Source: Vandiemenella viatica (Eukaryota > Arthropoda > Insecta > Orthoptera > Morabidae). Taken from it: a stretch of DNA of 64,000 nt. This document shows, in pieces, positions 20,229-30,748 of this stretch; the first letter of the stretch is position 1; each line of letters begins with the position of its first letter. The position numbers and the translations under genes were made by a program. The DNA is taken from NCBI GenBank assembly GCA_031002005.1, contig CM061914.1, forward strand, positions 17,718,148-17,782,147, read 5' to 3'. The notes beneath the pieces are model-generated. The model saw only the letters and a program-made list of their open reading frames with translations. It was not told where the DNA came from and made no database searches.

Positions 20229-22510
20229 CTTGTCACAGCCTGCTATCTTTAAGGCATCTGTAGTAATATTATTTAAACCAGACCCTTTGTTTTCTTTCAG
20301 ATTTCTTATTTCGTTCATGCTGTTCTCAGGATAAATTTCAAATTTTTTGATCTGCTCATTTCTAAATGTGGTGTTAAGCTTGTTATCTAATTTTTTTCCT
20401 CTCTTTACTGATTCATTGTCCCTAATGGTCTCACTGAACCAGTTACTTAAAATCTCTTGTCTTTTTCAAATCCTCAGTAACTTCTTCTCCATCCTTATCT
20501 ATAACTGTCTCAACACCCTCACTTTGCTTGAGTTTTCTAACATACCCCTAGCAATTTCTCAATACTCTTCATAGATTCATCTTTAGCCACCTTCTTTGCT
20601 ATTATTAAGTCCTTGCTTACCTGGTTTAAATATTGTGTACTACCATGCTGTCTCTTAACTCTGTTATGTTCTCCTCTTACCAACCTCTTTATCTGCCTCA
20701 CCTCCATATTTTAGTATACAGGTTGTCTTCTCTTTATTTTCTGTTTAGGTATAAACATTTCTTCCCCTTTCTTATTATCTCCTTGATGTCTTCCCACCTT
20801 CATTCTACTGTACTTGTTCCTTCCTTCCATTTGCTGAAACGTTCTCTTCAAGATTGAAATCTGTGCCTTTTTATAATTGTACCCATTTTCCCTTTCAATT
20901 TTGGCTGCTGGTTTACTGAATTCTCCAATATCCTTCAGAACTGCTTCATGATCCCTTATTCCTTTGGTTACTTGACACGTCAATGTTTATCGTCAGGCTT
21001 TATTAGAAATATGTCCAAAATATTTTTTCCCCTAGTGTTCTGCTCTACTACATGTGTAAATTATCTTTCCCTCATTAAGGTATTTGCAAGTCTCTGTTCC
21101 CTTGTGTTGTTAATCTTATCTCCTACTCAGTTTACACCTGGTAAATTTAAATCCCCACCAATAATGATCATTCTATTATCACCTCTGAAATCTGAGTATG
21201 AATTTAATTTCTTCCCAAGAGCCTCATCTTCATCAGTCATTCTTCAATGTGATTTTATTATTATTATTATTATTATCCCAGAAATCTATCCCAAGTAATT
21301 TATATTCTTGATCTGTGAACACCAGTGAACTGTGTTAGTTATTTCTAACTATTATGAAAACTCTCCTCCAACAATTACTTCTCTATCTCTGTGGTACACT
21401 CTGTAACCATCAGGAAAAACCTCACTGTCTAGTACTTTTTATTCAAGGCCCTACCCCTATAAGTAATTGTGGTTCAGGTATCTATTAAGTTTGCAAACTC
21501 TGTTACTTTGTTCATTATACTTCTATAGTTCACCAGTTACTGGTTTTATATTTTTAGCATTAACCTTCTCCTTCCCAGTTCTACCCCAGTTAGTTATTTT
21601 TTGAGCAACTTCTTGTATTTCTTAAAGATCTCTGATTTTTCCCATTGTTGATCTATGATCTGTATCACTTTAATCATCTATTTCCATTCCTTCACCAGCA
21701 ACCCCTAACCTAAAAAAGGCACAGTCCTAACCCCATCATCACTGGAAATGTGCTCCCTTACAGCTTTAGCTAACAACTCAGAAAGTAACCCCTAGTCCCC
21801 TTCTGTTCAGATATAGGTCATTCCTAGTGAAACCCTATCTACCAATAGTGTTCACAGGCACAACCCACAAGCCGGAACTAATGCCTTTCCCAAGTAGCAC
21901 TCACATTTCCATATATACACCTGCCTGACAGCATAGTTCTATTGTGACCAGTCATGGTGACTTAGGACCTGCATGAGCTCAACCCTGGTATGCTGCAACT
22001 CCTTCACCACCTTCCTGGGGTAACTCTCTATACTACAACTCGCATTTCTATCAATACTATTCCTTGCACCTCCATCTATCACTACTCTATCGTCCTTTGT
22101 GAAACTCCTACAAAGTTATATTCTCTATTACCCAATGTGGGACTAGGTTTGAAAAATCTTGTAACCTGGTAAGAGCCTACACCTCTCTCTTGACTACTAC
22201 CTAGCTGCAGAACCCTTTTCTTCCTATTCTTGCCTTGCACGCCCTTATTCCTAAAGGCCTGCTGCATCTTACCTACTCCTACTCCTACTCCTACATATAC
22301 ATGAGGCTCTTTCCTCCTGACTCTGGTAACAGGTCAAACCTATTTTTCCCAAAAATTTCTGAAGTGTGTGGCTTCTTCGTCCTATTAATCATATTTCTCC
22401 TGTGACCTGTTACCAGCAACCACCCACCTTATCAACCACCTCCAGCCCACTATCTCTACGTTCTGCCTCTATAGCACGAGCCTCGACAGGCTTAGCGTCC
22501 ATAGGCTGAT
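20229..22510 (-). mobile_element. LINE copy, 5' part (ORF1 tail, endonuclease, linker)
   Basis: This continues the minus-strand LINE of 18290-19758. From 3' to 5' of the element it holds the start of the RT domain (20229-20650), the linker between endonuclease and RT (20711-20983), and the end of an apurinic-type endonuclease (IIIGGDLNLPGVN near 21140-21190). Further upstream is a region (about 21750-22500) whose TRNDLYLNRRGLG block resembles the end of an esterase-like ORF1 domain found in CR1-type LINEs. Many stops are present. With 18290-19758 it is the most complete LINE copy, about 3.7 kb. Confidence 0.75.
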
Positions 22511-22534
22511 TTTTTTTTTTTTTTACTGTTGTAG

Positions 22535-22901
22535 GATGAGGTATAAATTGTTTATAGGACCTATAATGTAAATATTTTGCCATAACCATTTGACAGTAAA
22601 TTGGGCAGGACACATTGAGCAAGATTTAGGGAAAGATATAAAAATCCTTCAGTTCTTGGAGAGGATGCTATACCATGGAATTGAGGGAATTGGGTTATGA
22701 AATCTCATCACTTGGGTACTATCCTGTAGTATCGGCCCCCATTTTGGGTATCAAATACAGGAGCTGGAGTGGATGCATAATACAATTGGTACCAGTAACT
22801 GATACTATACTGAAACTGAGTTTGAGAGTAATTGGAAGACAGGAGGCAGGTGAAGAGAGCTGGGAGTGTATAACATGTATATTGGTGATGAGGCTTAAGA
22901 T
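22535..22901 (+). mobile_element. LINE ORF2 C-terminal fragment, part 1
   Basis: The + strand LINE end covers the segment from the GTAAATATTTTGCC block through GGGCAGGACACATTGAG to the LGYEI and RRQE-like blocks. It is interrupted by the element at 22902-23881 and continues at 23893. It is heavily decayed. Confidence 0.68.
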
Positions 22902-23881
22902 GGGAATCCACTAAGTGTGCAAAACATTCGCAAACGTTTCAAAACGTTTGCGAACTCAGAATTTGTTCGGTGGAGATGAGAACAGCAAGCACAAACAGCA
23001 CGTGAACAAAGATTTGCGGGTGTTTGCAGGTGTTCCGGCTGATGTCGGTACATCAAAGGAATTTGTTTGCGAACGGACAGTGCGCGTTCAGTGGAGACGG
23101 GTTCAACAACAAGAGTGCGTGTTCTGAAAAGTTTCAATTTTAAGTGCATTTAAAAATCTAGAAATAATATAACTATGGACTGGTATAGGGAAAAGTGTTT
23201 ACTGTTAATTGATTCATATTAATTAAAGCTGCAGAAATGGCAAAGTAGACACAAATATTACCACAAAACAATTAAAAAGCATGATGCCTAGAGCGAAATC
23301 GCAACAGATACGGGGACGGCTATTGATGTTGTTAAGTTGAAGATACATAAGACTTTTGTAGAAATCTTCCACAGCCAAAAGCAAAGTGTTATTGACAAAC
23401 TAGTTTCCACGGAAATACAGTCCCTGTAATTTGTATCTCGTTTGCATATTCTTGGACCAATCAGCAAAGTAACGAACTCAAATTCTTCTGGTGATATACG
23501 ACAATTTTTTTAAAAAAATAAATCACTCATATCATCTGTTCTTAAGTCATACAGCAGTCGCATAGAATGTCTTTTTTTTTTTTTTTTAAAAAAATGTGAT
23601 ATCCAAAATTTAGTTTTCCACATGCTTTTTTTTAATAACGTCCTCTTCTTCACTTAAAAAAGATGTAATTATGCTAGATGCAGCACGAGCAATAATTTTT
23701 CTTCCTGGAGTCATTTGGACAATGCAGGTAGCAGTTGGAACGACCACAAATATTTGCACATGAACTGTTGTTTGCGAATAATTGGTTGGTGGAGACAACA
23801 AGCCAAACCACCCGACTGCAAACACACATACGTTTTCAAACGCAACAAACATTTTCAAACTATGCGCGCTTGGTGGATCCC
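22902..23881 (+). mobile_element. TIR element with 11-bp TSD and broken MADF gene
   Basis: A 980-bp element has terminal inverted repeats (GGGAATCCACTAAGTGTGC on the left, reverse of the right end GGGATCCACCAAGCGCGC) and an exact 11-bp duplication AGGCTTAAGAT at 22891-22901 and 23882-23892. Inside, 23175-23409 reads in one + frame as a MADF DNA-binding domain with two stop codons. An 11-bp duplication is unusual for hAT (8) or Harbinger (3) and is closer to Mutator-like elements. The superfamily is not determined. Confidence 0.8.
23175..23409 (+). pseudogene. MADF-domain protein remnant
   Basis: From ATG at 23175 the frame reads MDWYREKCLLLIDSY, stop, then KWQSRHKYYHKTIKKHDA, stop, then SEIATDTGTAIDVVKLKIHK. 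The pattern of an acidic/aromatic start, W..RH..Y, KKHDA(W)..IA and a later K.K helix is that of MADF domains, Myb-like DNA-binding modules common in insects and often carried by transposons. The second stop (TAG) falls where MADF domains have Trp (TGG), a one-base change. It is non-functional as it stands. Confidence 0.7.
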
Positions 23882-23892
23882 AGGCTTAAGAT

Positions 23893-24065
23893 CATTAAGT
23901 AGAAGATGGAATGTGAGAAATAATAATTGTCACATAATGACACTTGATTTCTTGCATTATGAAATGGAAAAATTTCTTTTGTAGTCATGGACTGGAATAA
24001 ATCTTTTATGGGAATGCTGAAAAATTTACCAGAAATACTGAAAGAATTTGTAATTAAATTTTGTT
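23893..24065 (+). mobile_element. LINE 3' fragment, part 2
   Basis: This continues the LINE of 22535-22901 after the 11-bp duplication. It contains a diverged copy of the DWNELPRGMMNNLPKTLKEF coding block (GACTGGAATAAATC..., AAAAATTTACCAGAAATACTG) and ends near 24065. It helps show that 22902-23881 is an insertion. Confidence 0.65.
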
Positions 24066-24820
24066 TGTAATATAACACTGCCCAGAGACGAACTCTTGAA
24101 GACTACATGCTCACTAATAGATTTTTCTTTTATGTTATGGCACCTATTGAAATGGGAGTTTGCACATTGAGAGGTCAATTCTTATTAGTCATCCTCATTG
24201 TTGACTGAAGTTTTTTTTTCCAAAATAGTTTTGGAAGGAATTGACAGATTTCCAAATTTGCACCCCCAAAATTTCCTTTCACAAAGCTTATCACTTTCTC
24301 TCAAGCAACCTGGTCACTCAGGGCTACTTTGAAAATTTGGAGTCCCAGGTTCAAATTCCCTTCCAAACCAGGAATTTGTTCATATGAAATATGCTGGGAT
24401 CTACATGGCATTGCATGCTAAACTGTAGGTATGGGATATGGCCAAAATGGAGGCAGATTGTGCATCAAATTAAAATTATCCTTCTGAGTCTCCTGGTCAG
24501 AAATTTCACACGTTTGCATTACCTTCCTTAGAGCCACATAATTTACATTTTTTGTTTGTTTTTTTTTTGTAGATTCTCCTTTGTATTAAATTTTTAATTA
24601 TGGCTTTAATTATGGTTTTGGTTTGTCAGTAAGATATTCCATAACATTTGATAAATTTATTTAAATGAAACAAACTATAGTCAGTTGGATGAATAACTGT
24701 TTTAACAGTAGGGTTTATGGGCTTTAATGAAATATTCCCATAACAGACTTTCCTACTTTGTAAATATATAATATTGAAAAACTTAGTAATTAAACTAAGG
24801 AAAAGGGAAACTGCTTTAGG

Positions 24821-25084
24821 CAATATAAATTGCAAGGAAAGGGAAAATGACTCATCTCTCACCAAAGTTGAAGGCAGCGACGGGAGAAGAACATCTTTCA
24901 CGAACACACAAATATACACAATATTTTGGTTATTAAACCTTATTCATGTTGGAGAAAATGAGTCGTGAGGCTCGGGAGGTGTGCACACGCTGAAGGTTGC
25001 TACACGACTCATGTTCTTCTCCCGTCGCTGCCTTCAACTTTGGTGAGTGATGAGTCATTTTCCTTTTCCTTGCAATTAATATTG
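24821..25084. mobile_element. Foldback element with ~72-bp arms
   Basis: The arm at 24821-24892 is nearly the reverse complement of 25011-25084 (shared ACCAAAGTTGAAGGCAGCGA and GACGGGAGAAGAACA), separated by about 118 bp of unique sequence. A further inverted pair, ATGAGTCGTG and CACGACTCAT, lies within the loop. No coding capacity is seen and the target duplication is unclear. This could be a miniature TIR element or a snapback duplication. Confidence 0.72.
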
Positions 25085-25097
25085 AAAAATTGTATAC

Positions 25098-25563
25098 CAT
25101 GGGCATATCCAGCGCAGGACGGGGGAGGGGGGGGGGGAGAAGGCTGCTGCCCTTCCCACCCCCTAGAAGAAATATTAAGTTGCCTTCAGTACACTTTGGT
25201 GAGTGAAGAACTGCTTCAGGAGCACTTTGGGAGAGGAAAGATTGACTGGGTTATGCCTGATGAGCGTGCATCGAAATTTCATGAAAGAACACCGTTAGAT
25301 ATTGACAAACAAAGTTGTTGAAAAATTTTCTGATAATCCGAAACGATTAATGTTTACATAAAAAACTATAACTGGGTTACAATCTTAATTAACTACATAG
25401 TAGGTTCTTAGATTAAGTGGTTGGATTACTATATTAATCAATAATAAAAATAGTTTCCTCAATAGGTTTGAGTTTCATTTTGTAAGAAATCATCATGTTT
25501 CTGTCGGGTTCAGATATTGCCCCCCCCCCCCCCCCCGTAGTTCTGATCCTGGATATGCCCTTG
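25098..25563. mobile_element. hAT-type miniature (TSD TTGTATAC/CTGTATAC)
   Basis: The ends CATGGGCATATCCAG and (reverse complement of right) CAAGGGCATATCCAG form a terminal inverted repeat of 466 bp, flanked by 8-bp duplications with one mismatch (25090-25097 and 25564-25571). G-tract and C-tract expansions lie near the ends. A short frame at 25200-25320 resembles no known protein to me. Confidence 0.78.
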
Positions 25564-26689
25564 CTGTATACACAATTTGACTCTGCACCTGATTATGGCA
25601 ATTTGGTTTGATTTCATGGGTAACAATAAATGTAATTTCATAATGTCATTCACAAAAGTTTTTCACTTTTGATGGAATATATTTTTATTGCTTTTGATCA
25701 CTATTTGCCCTTTTCTGTTCCTTTACACATAATAATACAGATTACTGTTCATATCTTACTAAGTTTTAAGTATCTGTGTTTGTGGAGATTGGCAATAAAT
25801 TCCTACGCTACAATTTTTTTCACTAATTATGGTTGGATGTGGATATTATTGTTGCTTGTGAAAACTAAATTGATTGAAAAAGAAACAAAATAAGAATGAA
25901 GAAACACTATGCACCTTAACATTTACAGTACCTGCTTTCATCCAAAGTGAAAGTTGGTTACTATTTTCTTTTATATTTTCCCCTATTTTTTACTCTATAC
26001 TATCTTACTTTCTGGCTTTCATTACATATTTTCCTGCTATCACTCCAGCTGTAAATATATCCTACAACTCTATTAGTGAAAAAAAAACTTGTAACTGATA
26101 TTTCTGTCTTTGGTTTTGTATTCTCCAGTGGCATTCAATTGTTTTTAAATACTGCCTTTTTCTCTGTGTGTTTTGAAACTTGAAAGTTTTTTTTTTTTTC
26201 AAAAAAAAAAGTGTGTGCTGTTTTGATTAATACCACCATTTGCAAATAAAAAGTGAAGTCCTTAATTCTTTGATAATAAATACAAAACATCTTAAAAGTA
26301 ATTTGATCCTAGACTACTTATATCGACAAGCTATGCTTAAAATGTGGTGAGTGGTTTAATGTATGCATCAAAAATTTCACTTGTATTTATAAGTTGCATT
26401 GATCACTTAGTGATTGTCACTTTTTGTTTACTGCTTTTCACAGTTAACCATATTCATATATGCAGACTGCACCATCAAAATTAATCTGCTCTCCCTGATT
26501 CTATCCATTTTGACAGGAGTTTTTTTTTGCGTAGTATTTATAAGTGTACCAATAATTGAGTTTGAGGGATGTAGGAGGGGAGTAATGCCATTAAGCCTTG
26601 CACCAAGCTGGGTGTCTCATATCAAAGAAAGCAAAGATTATTAAAATTCACAGAACTAATCTCAGATGTCTAGATGTAACAATATTATA

Positions 26690-26890
26690 AGTGGAGGAGG
26701 ATAGGGAAAACTAAACCCATCACTTGCCTCGGATACAGGTAGGAGGGCAGCAACAATGTTTAAATATCCATGTTGAGAGATAAGACAGTAGACAATTAGA
26801 CACTCCAGGTCTTACTAGATTAGTAAAGCCAGTGGTGATCACAGTGGCAAGGGAGTGGGTAGTATTGCGGCGAAGAAATGGACAATGAAG
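26690..26890 (+). repeat. Copy of dispersed repeat of unknown type
   Basis: GGATAGGGAAAAC.. ..CATCACTT.. and the following segment align loosely with about 195-445, 47985-48195 and 48310-48480. No terminal structure is recognised. The assignment is by eye. Confidence 0.4.
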
Positions 26891-27214
26891 AAGCCTTTAT
26901 AACTGAAAGCAAAAATAAAATAACTAAATATATATATAGATTAGGAAATGGCAGCAGAAAAACTCCTGGCTACTAAAGTGATATCTTTAGCCACATATTG
27001 ACTGTTGTAATTTGCACTTCTACCTTCCTTGCCATATGTCTTGTCTCTGTACATGAATAAGGTTTTATACCAAAATGTAAGGTCATGTCACCTCGCTCAT
27101 CTATAGTAATTTTCATTACCTAAAAGCATTTTACTTCTCATTGTTGAAGTAACAATATTTATGTTGTAAAGTCTAAAAAGTTACTGGTCTTAGAATGAAA
27201 GTTGAAACAATATG

Positions 27215-27700
27215 GATATTACTTTTCAGTGTAATATTGCAACACATTTTTCACAACTTGGAAAGAAACTAACAACAGTATACTTCTCGAAAGTTTGTCT
27301 CTCCTATTCTCATTAATGGCATCATAGAAATTTACTATCAAGTTAGCATAATATTCTTTTTTCAATGTTGACCAGTAAAATGTCCTCACTATCCCAAAAA
27401 AAATCGTCACCATAGCCTACCTTGTCAACTGCGACAATTTTAAATTCTCTGTAGGAGATTCTCCAATATTTCCCCATTTCATAAATTCTCTTTTGCTCAA
27501 AGGGCCATAGTGGACAACTATGTACTTATGGCCAGTCACAGTCGATTGCATAATTGCCCCTTTCTCCCTTGATGAAGCTCTTGAAATTCCCCATTGTTGC
27601 CTCAGGATTTTGGATAGAAAATTAGGCACACAAGGAACACTGCCCCTATTCCTGCACAAATGTCTATCAAAAATTTGGGGAACCATTGTTTCTCTTGGCA
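27215..27700 (-). mobile_element. mariner-type transposase remnant
   Basis: On the minus strand the peptides YGPLSKREFMKWGNIGESPT and then LKLSQLTR, followed by MVTIFFG, the ILLVN-like block, KKEYYANLI and NRRDKLSRSILLL, match the central catalytic part of a mariner transposase. This is the segment between the first Asp block (here decayed to TVTGHKYIVVHY) and the second. It is a different subfamily from the copy at 1403-2750. It is broken by a frameshift and a stop near 27415, and the ends are not defined. Confidence 0.65.
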
Positions 27701-28681
27701 ATTTCTCTTGACTCCATTCTTATATTTAAAAGCACTCCAACCTCGAGGGTCATGATGTTTTCTTCAGATATTGCTGCCTTTGGGCATCTGCCAAGTTGAT
27801 TGTAATAAAGGGATTATTATAATCATTAAAGAATTTCATATACTATTAGCTGAATATGAAGGAGACACATTGTCGTGCACATTTTAAAGGTTTTTGTATA
27901 TTTCTGATGGCAAAGAATTTTCTTTTACCAAGAACATTTATCACTACACAGTACTTAATATTTGACATAGTCATACTTATTTGCTCATGTGTCTATAATA
28001 TGTGGGAAAAGTGCACTACTGTCTCAAAGACGAAGTTTCAAAAACTTAACACTAACAGTTGCTGGTCATGTATGAAACACGTCAACCAGTAAATTTTTTT
28101 ATTGCAATTCCTCATGAAAATTCATCCTATTTTCCATGGTCTCTGTTTTATTTGTAAACTTTTCTAACCAATGTAGCCAAAAAAATATGTATTTCTACTA
28201 GACAGCTGGAGATATATTGTGTCATGGGACAGTTTAGTGGTGGTTAAATGCCGTTTGTGCCATGTCGTGAAACAATTGACAGACTTCAAAACTCAATGCA
28301 TGGTTCCTAGTTCATATTGCAGGTTCTTCTATACTACTGAATAATTACTCATATTGTCTTAAAGCTTAATCTGGCCAACACCACACCAACCATCACTCCA
28401 ACAAACTAATTCCGACACATCCTCAGTTCTTGTAGAAATTGTAGTCTGATTTACTTAGAAATGTACTACAAAACACTTCCTTTCACATCTTTGTACTCAA
28501 ATGCAGCACAGACTTGCTATCATTCTAAAAGGTGCCACGGTACAACTACTGAACGTTCAGTAGCTGTATGCCACACTCGTACTTCTTGCAACAATCACTG
28601 AACCATCACTTACTGTACAGTCACAGCCAACAATGTTCCCTGAAACCTAAGACTTATTAAACAATCAATCTCACTGACAAT

Positions 28682-28955
28682 CAAGGGCGGATCCAGGGGG
28701 GGGCTAGGGGGCTCAAGACCCCCCCCCTCCCAAAAGTATCTAGGTCCAACCCCCGACATTGTAATTTTGGAGACCTTTTTTTTTTAGTTCTACAGATTCG
28801 AGGCCCGTAGAGGCTATAAAGACTACCCATGGCCGACTCAAGCCCCCACTCCCCCCCAAAACCAAAATCCACTGAAGGCAAGCCCTCTGAACCAAAATTC
28901 ACTCAAGCCAAGCCCCCCTCCCCCCCCACAAACCAAAATCCTGGATTTACTTAAA
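28682..28955. mobile_element. hAT-type miniature, right end lost
   Basis: The element starts CAAGGGCGGATCCAGG and resembles the intact element at 56157-56422 in reverse orientation (shared GACTCAAGCCCCC and CTAGGTCC..CCCCGACAT blocks). The right end stops at TCCTGGAT without the expected CCGCCCCTG, and no 8-bp duplication is visible. C- and G-tracts are prominent. Confidence 0.68.
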
Positions 28956-29561
28956 CTACAGAAATGCTTTACTCCAATAATGTATAACCTCTTCAGTCCT
29001 GAGCTCATAATAAAAGTGCAAGTGAACTACTATTGTGTTATTTACTTTGTGTTAATGCTGGTTAACAATGAATTACAATGAATTTTTTGAAACAATAATT
29101 AATTTATTATAGATGGTTTAAATTCATTATAACTTTAATTTATAACTTTTATTTTAACTGAGAAATGTCTGTACAGATTTAAGCAGTGAAAACACTTGTA
29201 AATGGAGAAAGATATGATTTTATCTTTATTTCGACGAGACATGATGTACAGCTGCAGAATCCCAATCAGTGCTGTCAACTTGTGACACTTGTCAGAAGAT
29301 CGAACAAATTAGCTGTAAGGAGCACGATGTGTGTTGTAGGACAGAAAAAGTTCAGCTGTGGACACACCTGAGAAAAAAAAAAAAAAAAAAAAAAAAAAAA
29401 CAATACCTGGGGGTATCGTATATGATACCTCGGGACTGAAGAGGATATAAAAAACATGTTAAACCTAATGGTTGCAAGTCCACTTTGACTTGCCTGCACA
29501 TTATTCTGACATATTCCGTCTCACCATAATCAGACACACTCACTGCATTCTATGTTCAGAG

Positions 29562-29910
29562 CAGGGGCATAGCTACTATGGGGCTAGGCGGTGCAGTGCA
29601 CCGGGGCCCCTACGCTCAGGGACCCCCAAAGCATACCTCTGGGGGCCCCCAAACGCAGTTGAGAGAGCCACGAGCCTTCGTGGTAAACTGGCGATCTATT
29701 TTTTTGGTCTACAGTCGTCTAAGGGGGCCCCTGAGACACGGGAAGGCCCTCACTAAGGGCCCTCTCACTGCTCAGGGGGCCCCTAAGCACAACTCAAGGG
29801 CCCCATCCTCAGCTGAGGGGCCCCATAGCAAAAAAAGGTCACCCTTCTGGCCTGAGGGCCGAAAATAAATTTTTTGCACCGGGGCCCTAGTTGACCTAGC
29901 TACGCCACTG
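29562..29910. mobile_element. hAT-type miniature (TSD GTTCAGAG)
   Basis: A 349-bp GC-rich element starts CAGGGGCATAGCTAC, and its right end in reverse complement reads CAGTGGCGTAGCTAG. The exact 8-bp duplication GTTCAGAG lies at 29554-29561 and 29911-29918. The interior has repeated GGGGCCC motifs (about every 25-45 bp from 29600 to 29890). It has no coding function. Confidence 0.85.
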
Positions 29911-30081
29911 GTTCAGAGTAACCTTATGATTGGAAGAATGACTGGAGTTGTGTTGTTTGACACAGAAACAGGGCAAATACATATTTTATTTAGTTTAATG
30001 TTGCAGTATTTTTCATGTGTGTGCAGTAATAAACTTATTTTGTAAATGATATTAAATTTAACTACTGTCACTTTTTGACAG

Positions 30082-30174
30082 GCCAATGGTGATGCATCTC
30101 AGGGGAAGTACACAGGAGGAGTGGTCGGAGCGGCAGCCGACCAGGGACTCTTCATTAAGGATCACGCCTACTGA
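30082..30174 (+). CDS. Ald: Aldolase alternative terminal exon 2
   Basis: The exon encodes 30 residues and TGA: ANGDASQGKYTGGVVGAAAD followed by QGLFIKDHAY. The acceptor is TTGACAG at 30075-30081. Compared with terminal exon 1 it keeps the AlaAsnGly start, Gln-Ala/Gly-Lys-Tyr and the final His-Ala-Tyr, and differs between. The GKYTGG and LF..DHAY pattern is the more usual aldolase tail, so this is probably the major isoform; exon 1 is the more divergent one. Use of this exon requires skipping 17253-17348. Confidence 0.93.
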   Translation, partial: ANGDASQGKYTGGVVGAAADQGLFIKDHAY

Positions 30175-30735
30175 GCTGTCATTCGGGGGTCACACGGTCG
30201 TCAGAAGCAACTGCAGTCGCAGACTTCGAGTAATGTTCGAGGCATTTTTAATTTTTCAGTTTTAGGCGGTTAATTAAAATAATCAGTGTTATCGAGTCCA
30301 GTTTTAGCTTGCAGTTGTATGTGTGGCCGTCAAGTCTTACACTGGCGGTTTTAACAGTTGTGATTTGCTGTTGTGATCAATTTATGGAAATAGGCATAAA
30401 TATATCACAGTTATAAAGATAAATATATATTATATATATATTATACAGAAAGGAAACTATATAGATTTCAGATAAGTGTTTAAAATTTTTCTTCTAGTTG
30501 TTAAACTGATACAAAAAAAAAAAGACAACAACATGGAAAGCAGAAATGCAGAATATAAGTCGATAAAGCTATATGTGTGTATATATTATCTTAGGGTTTC
30601 TGTACGTGCCCCTTGGGGTTCTTGATTAATTACACTACTGTTGATGTTATTATAAAAAAAATGAATCCATTTGTGTGAAATAAACCTATGTATATGCTGT
30701 GGAGGAAAGCCAATAAAACTATTTGAACACCAGAT
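30175..30735 (+). other. Ald: Aldolase 3' untranslated region
   Basis: An AT-rich trailer follows the TGA stop, with an AT repeat at about 30420-30450. Two AATAAA signals occur at 30679-30684 and 30712-30717, and the transcript probably ends shortly after the second. The exact end is inferred. Confidence 0.7.
30712..30717 (+). other. Polyadenylation signal AATAAA
   Basis: A canonical AATAAA lies 540 bp after the stop of terminal exon 2. A second copy at 30679-30684 could serve instead. Confidence 0.6.
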
Positions 30736-30748
30736 TTTTTTCTACACA

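Larger units (their letters stand above)
17349..30081 (+). other. Ald: Region between the two alternative last exons (12.7 kb)
   Basis: This region is intronic for transcripts using the second last exon. It holds LINE pieces (17605-22510, 22535-24065), an 11-bp-duplication element with a MADF remnant (22902-23881), a foldback (24821-25084), hAT miniatures (25098-25563, 28682-28955, 29562-29910) and a mariner remnant (27215-27700). I see nothing identifiable in 24066-24820 (except a weak tRNA-like motif near 24305-24370), 25572-26689, 26891-27214, 27701-28681 and 28956-29553, which includes a 30-base A-tract at about 29372. Confidence 0.8.
770..30735 (+). other. Ald: Fructose-bisphosphate aldolase gene, span in window
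   Basis: The visible part of a class I fructose-1,6-bisphosphate aldolase gene covers about 30 kb. The enzyme is cytosolic and cleaves fructose-1,6-bisphosphate into dihydroxyacetone phosphate and glyceraldehyde-3-phosphate in glycolysis. Five internal exons and two alternative last exons share GT-AG borders and compatible phases, giving one continuous frame. The first roughly 50 residues, including the catalytic Asp near residue 33, are not in the window. Introns of 1 to 14 kb are loaded with transposons. The 3' end is placed after AATAAA at 30712-30717. The family assignment is secure; the upstream start and transcript ends are inferred. Confidence 0.9.

Noticed and set aside
24305..24370. 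tRNA-like A and B box motifs (TGGTCACTCAGG and GGTTCAAATTC)
   Set aside because: No clover-leaf can be drawn with confidence and no SINE tail or target duplication was found; could be a decayed SINE but unsupported.
27417..27701. 94-codon minus-strand frame considered as a host gene
   Set aside because: Its C-terminal part lines up with mariner transposase (FMKWGNIGESPT block) and the next frame continues that protein; it is a transposon remnant.
29275..29543. Minus-strand frames with a long Phe run
   Set aside because: Produced by translation of the 30-base A-tract; not a protein.
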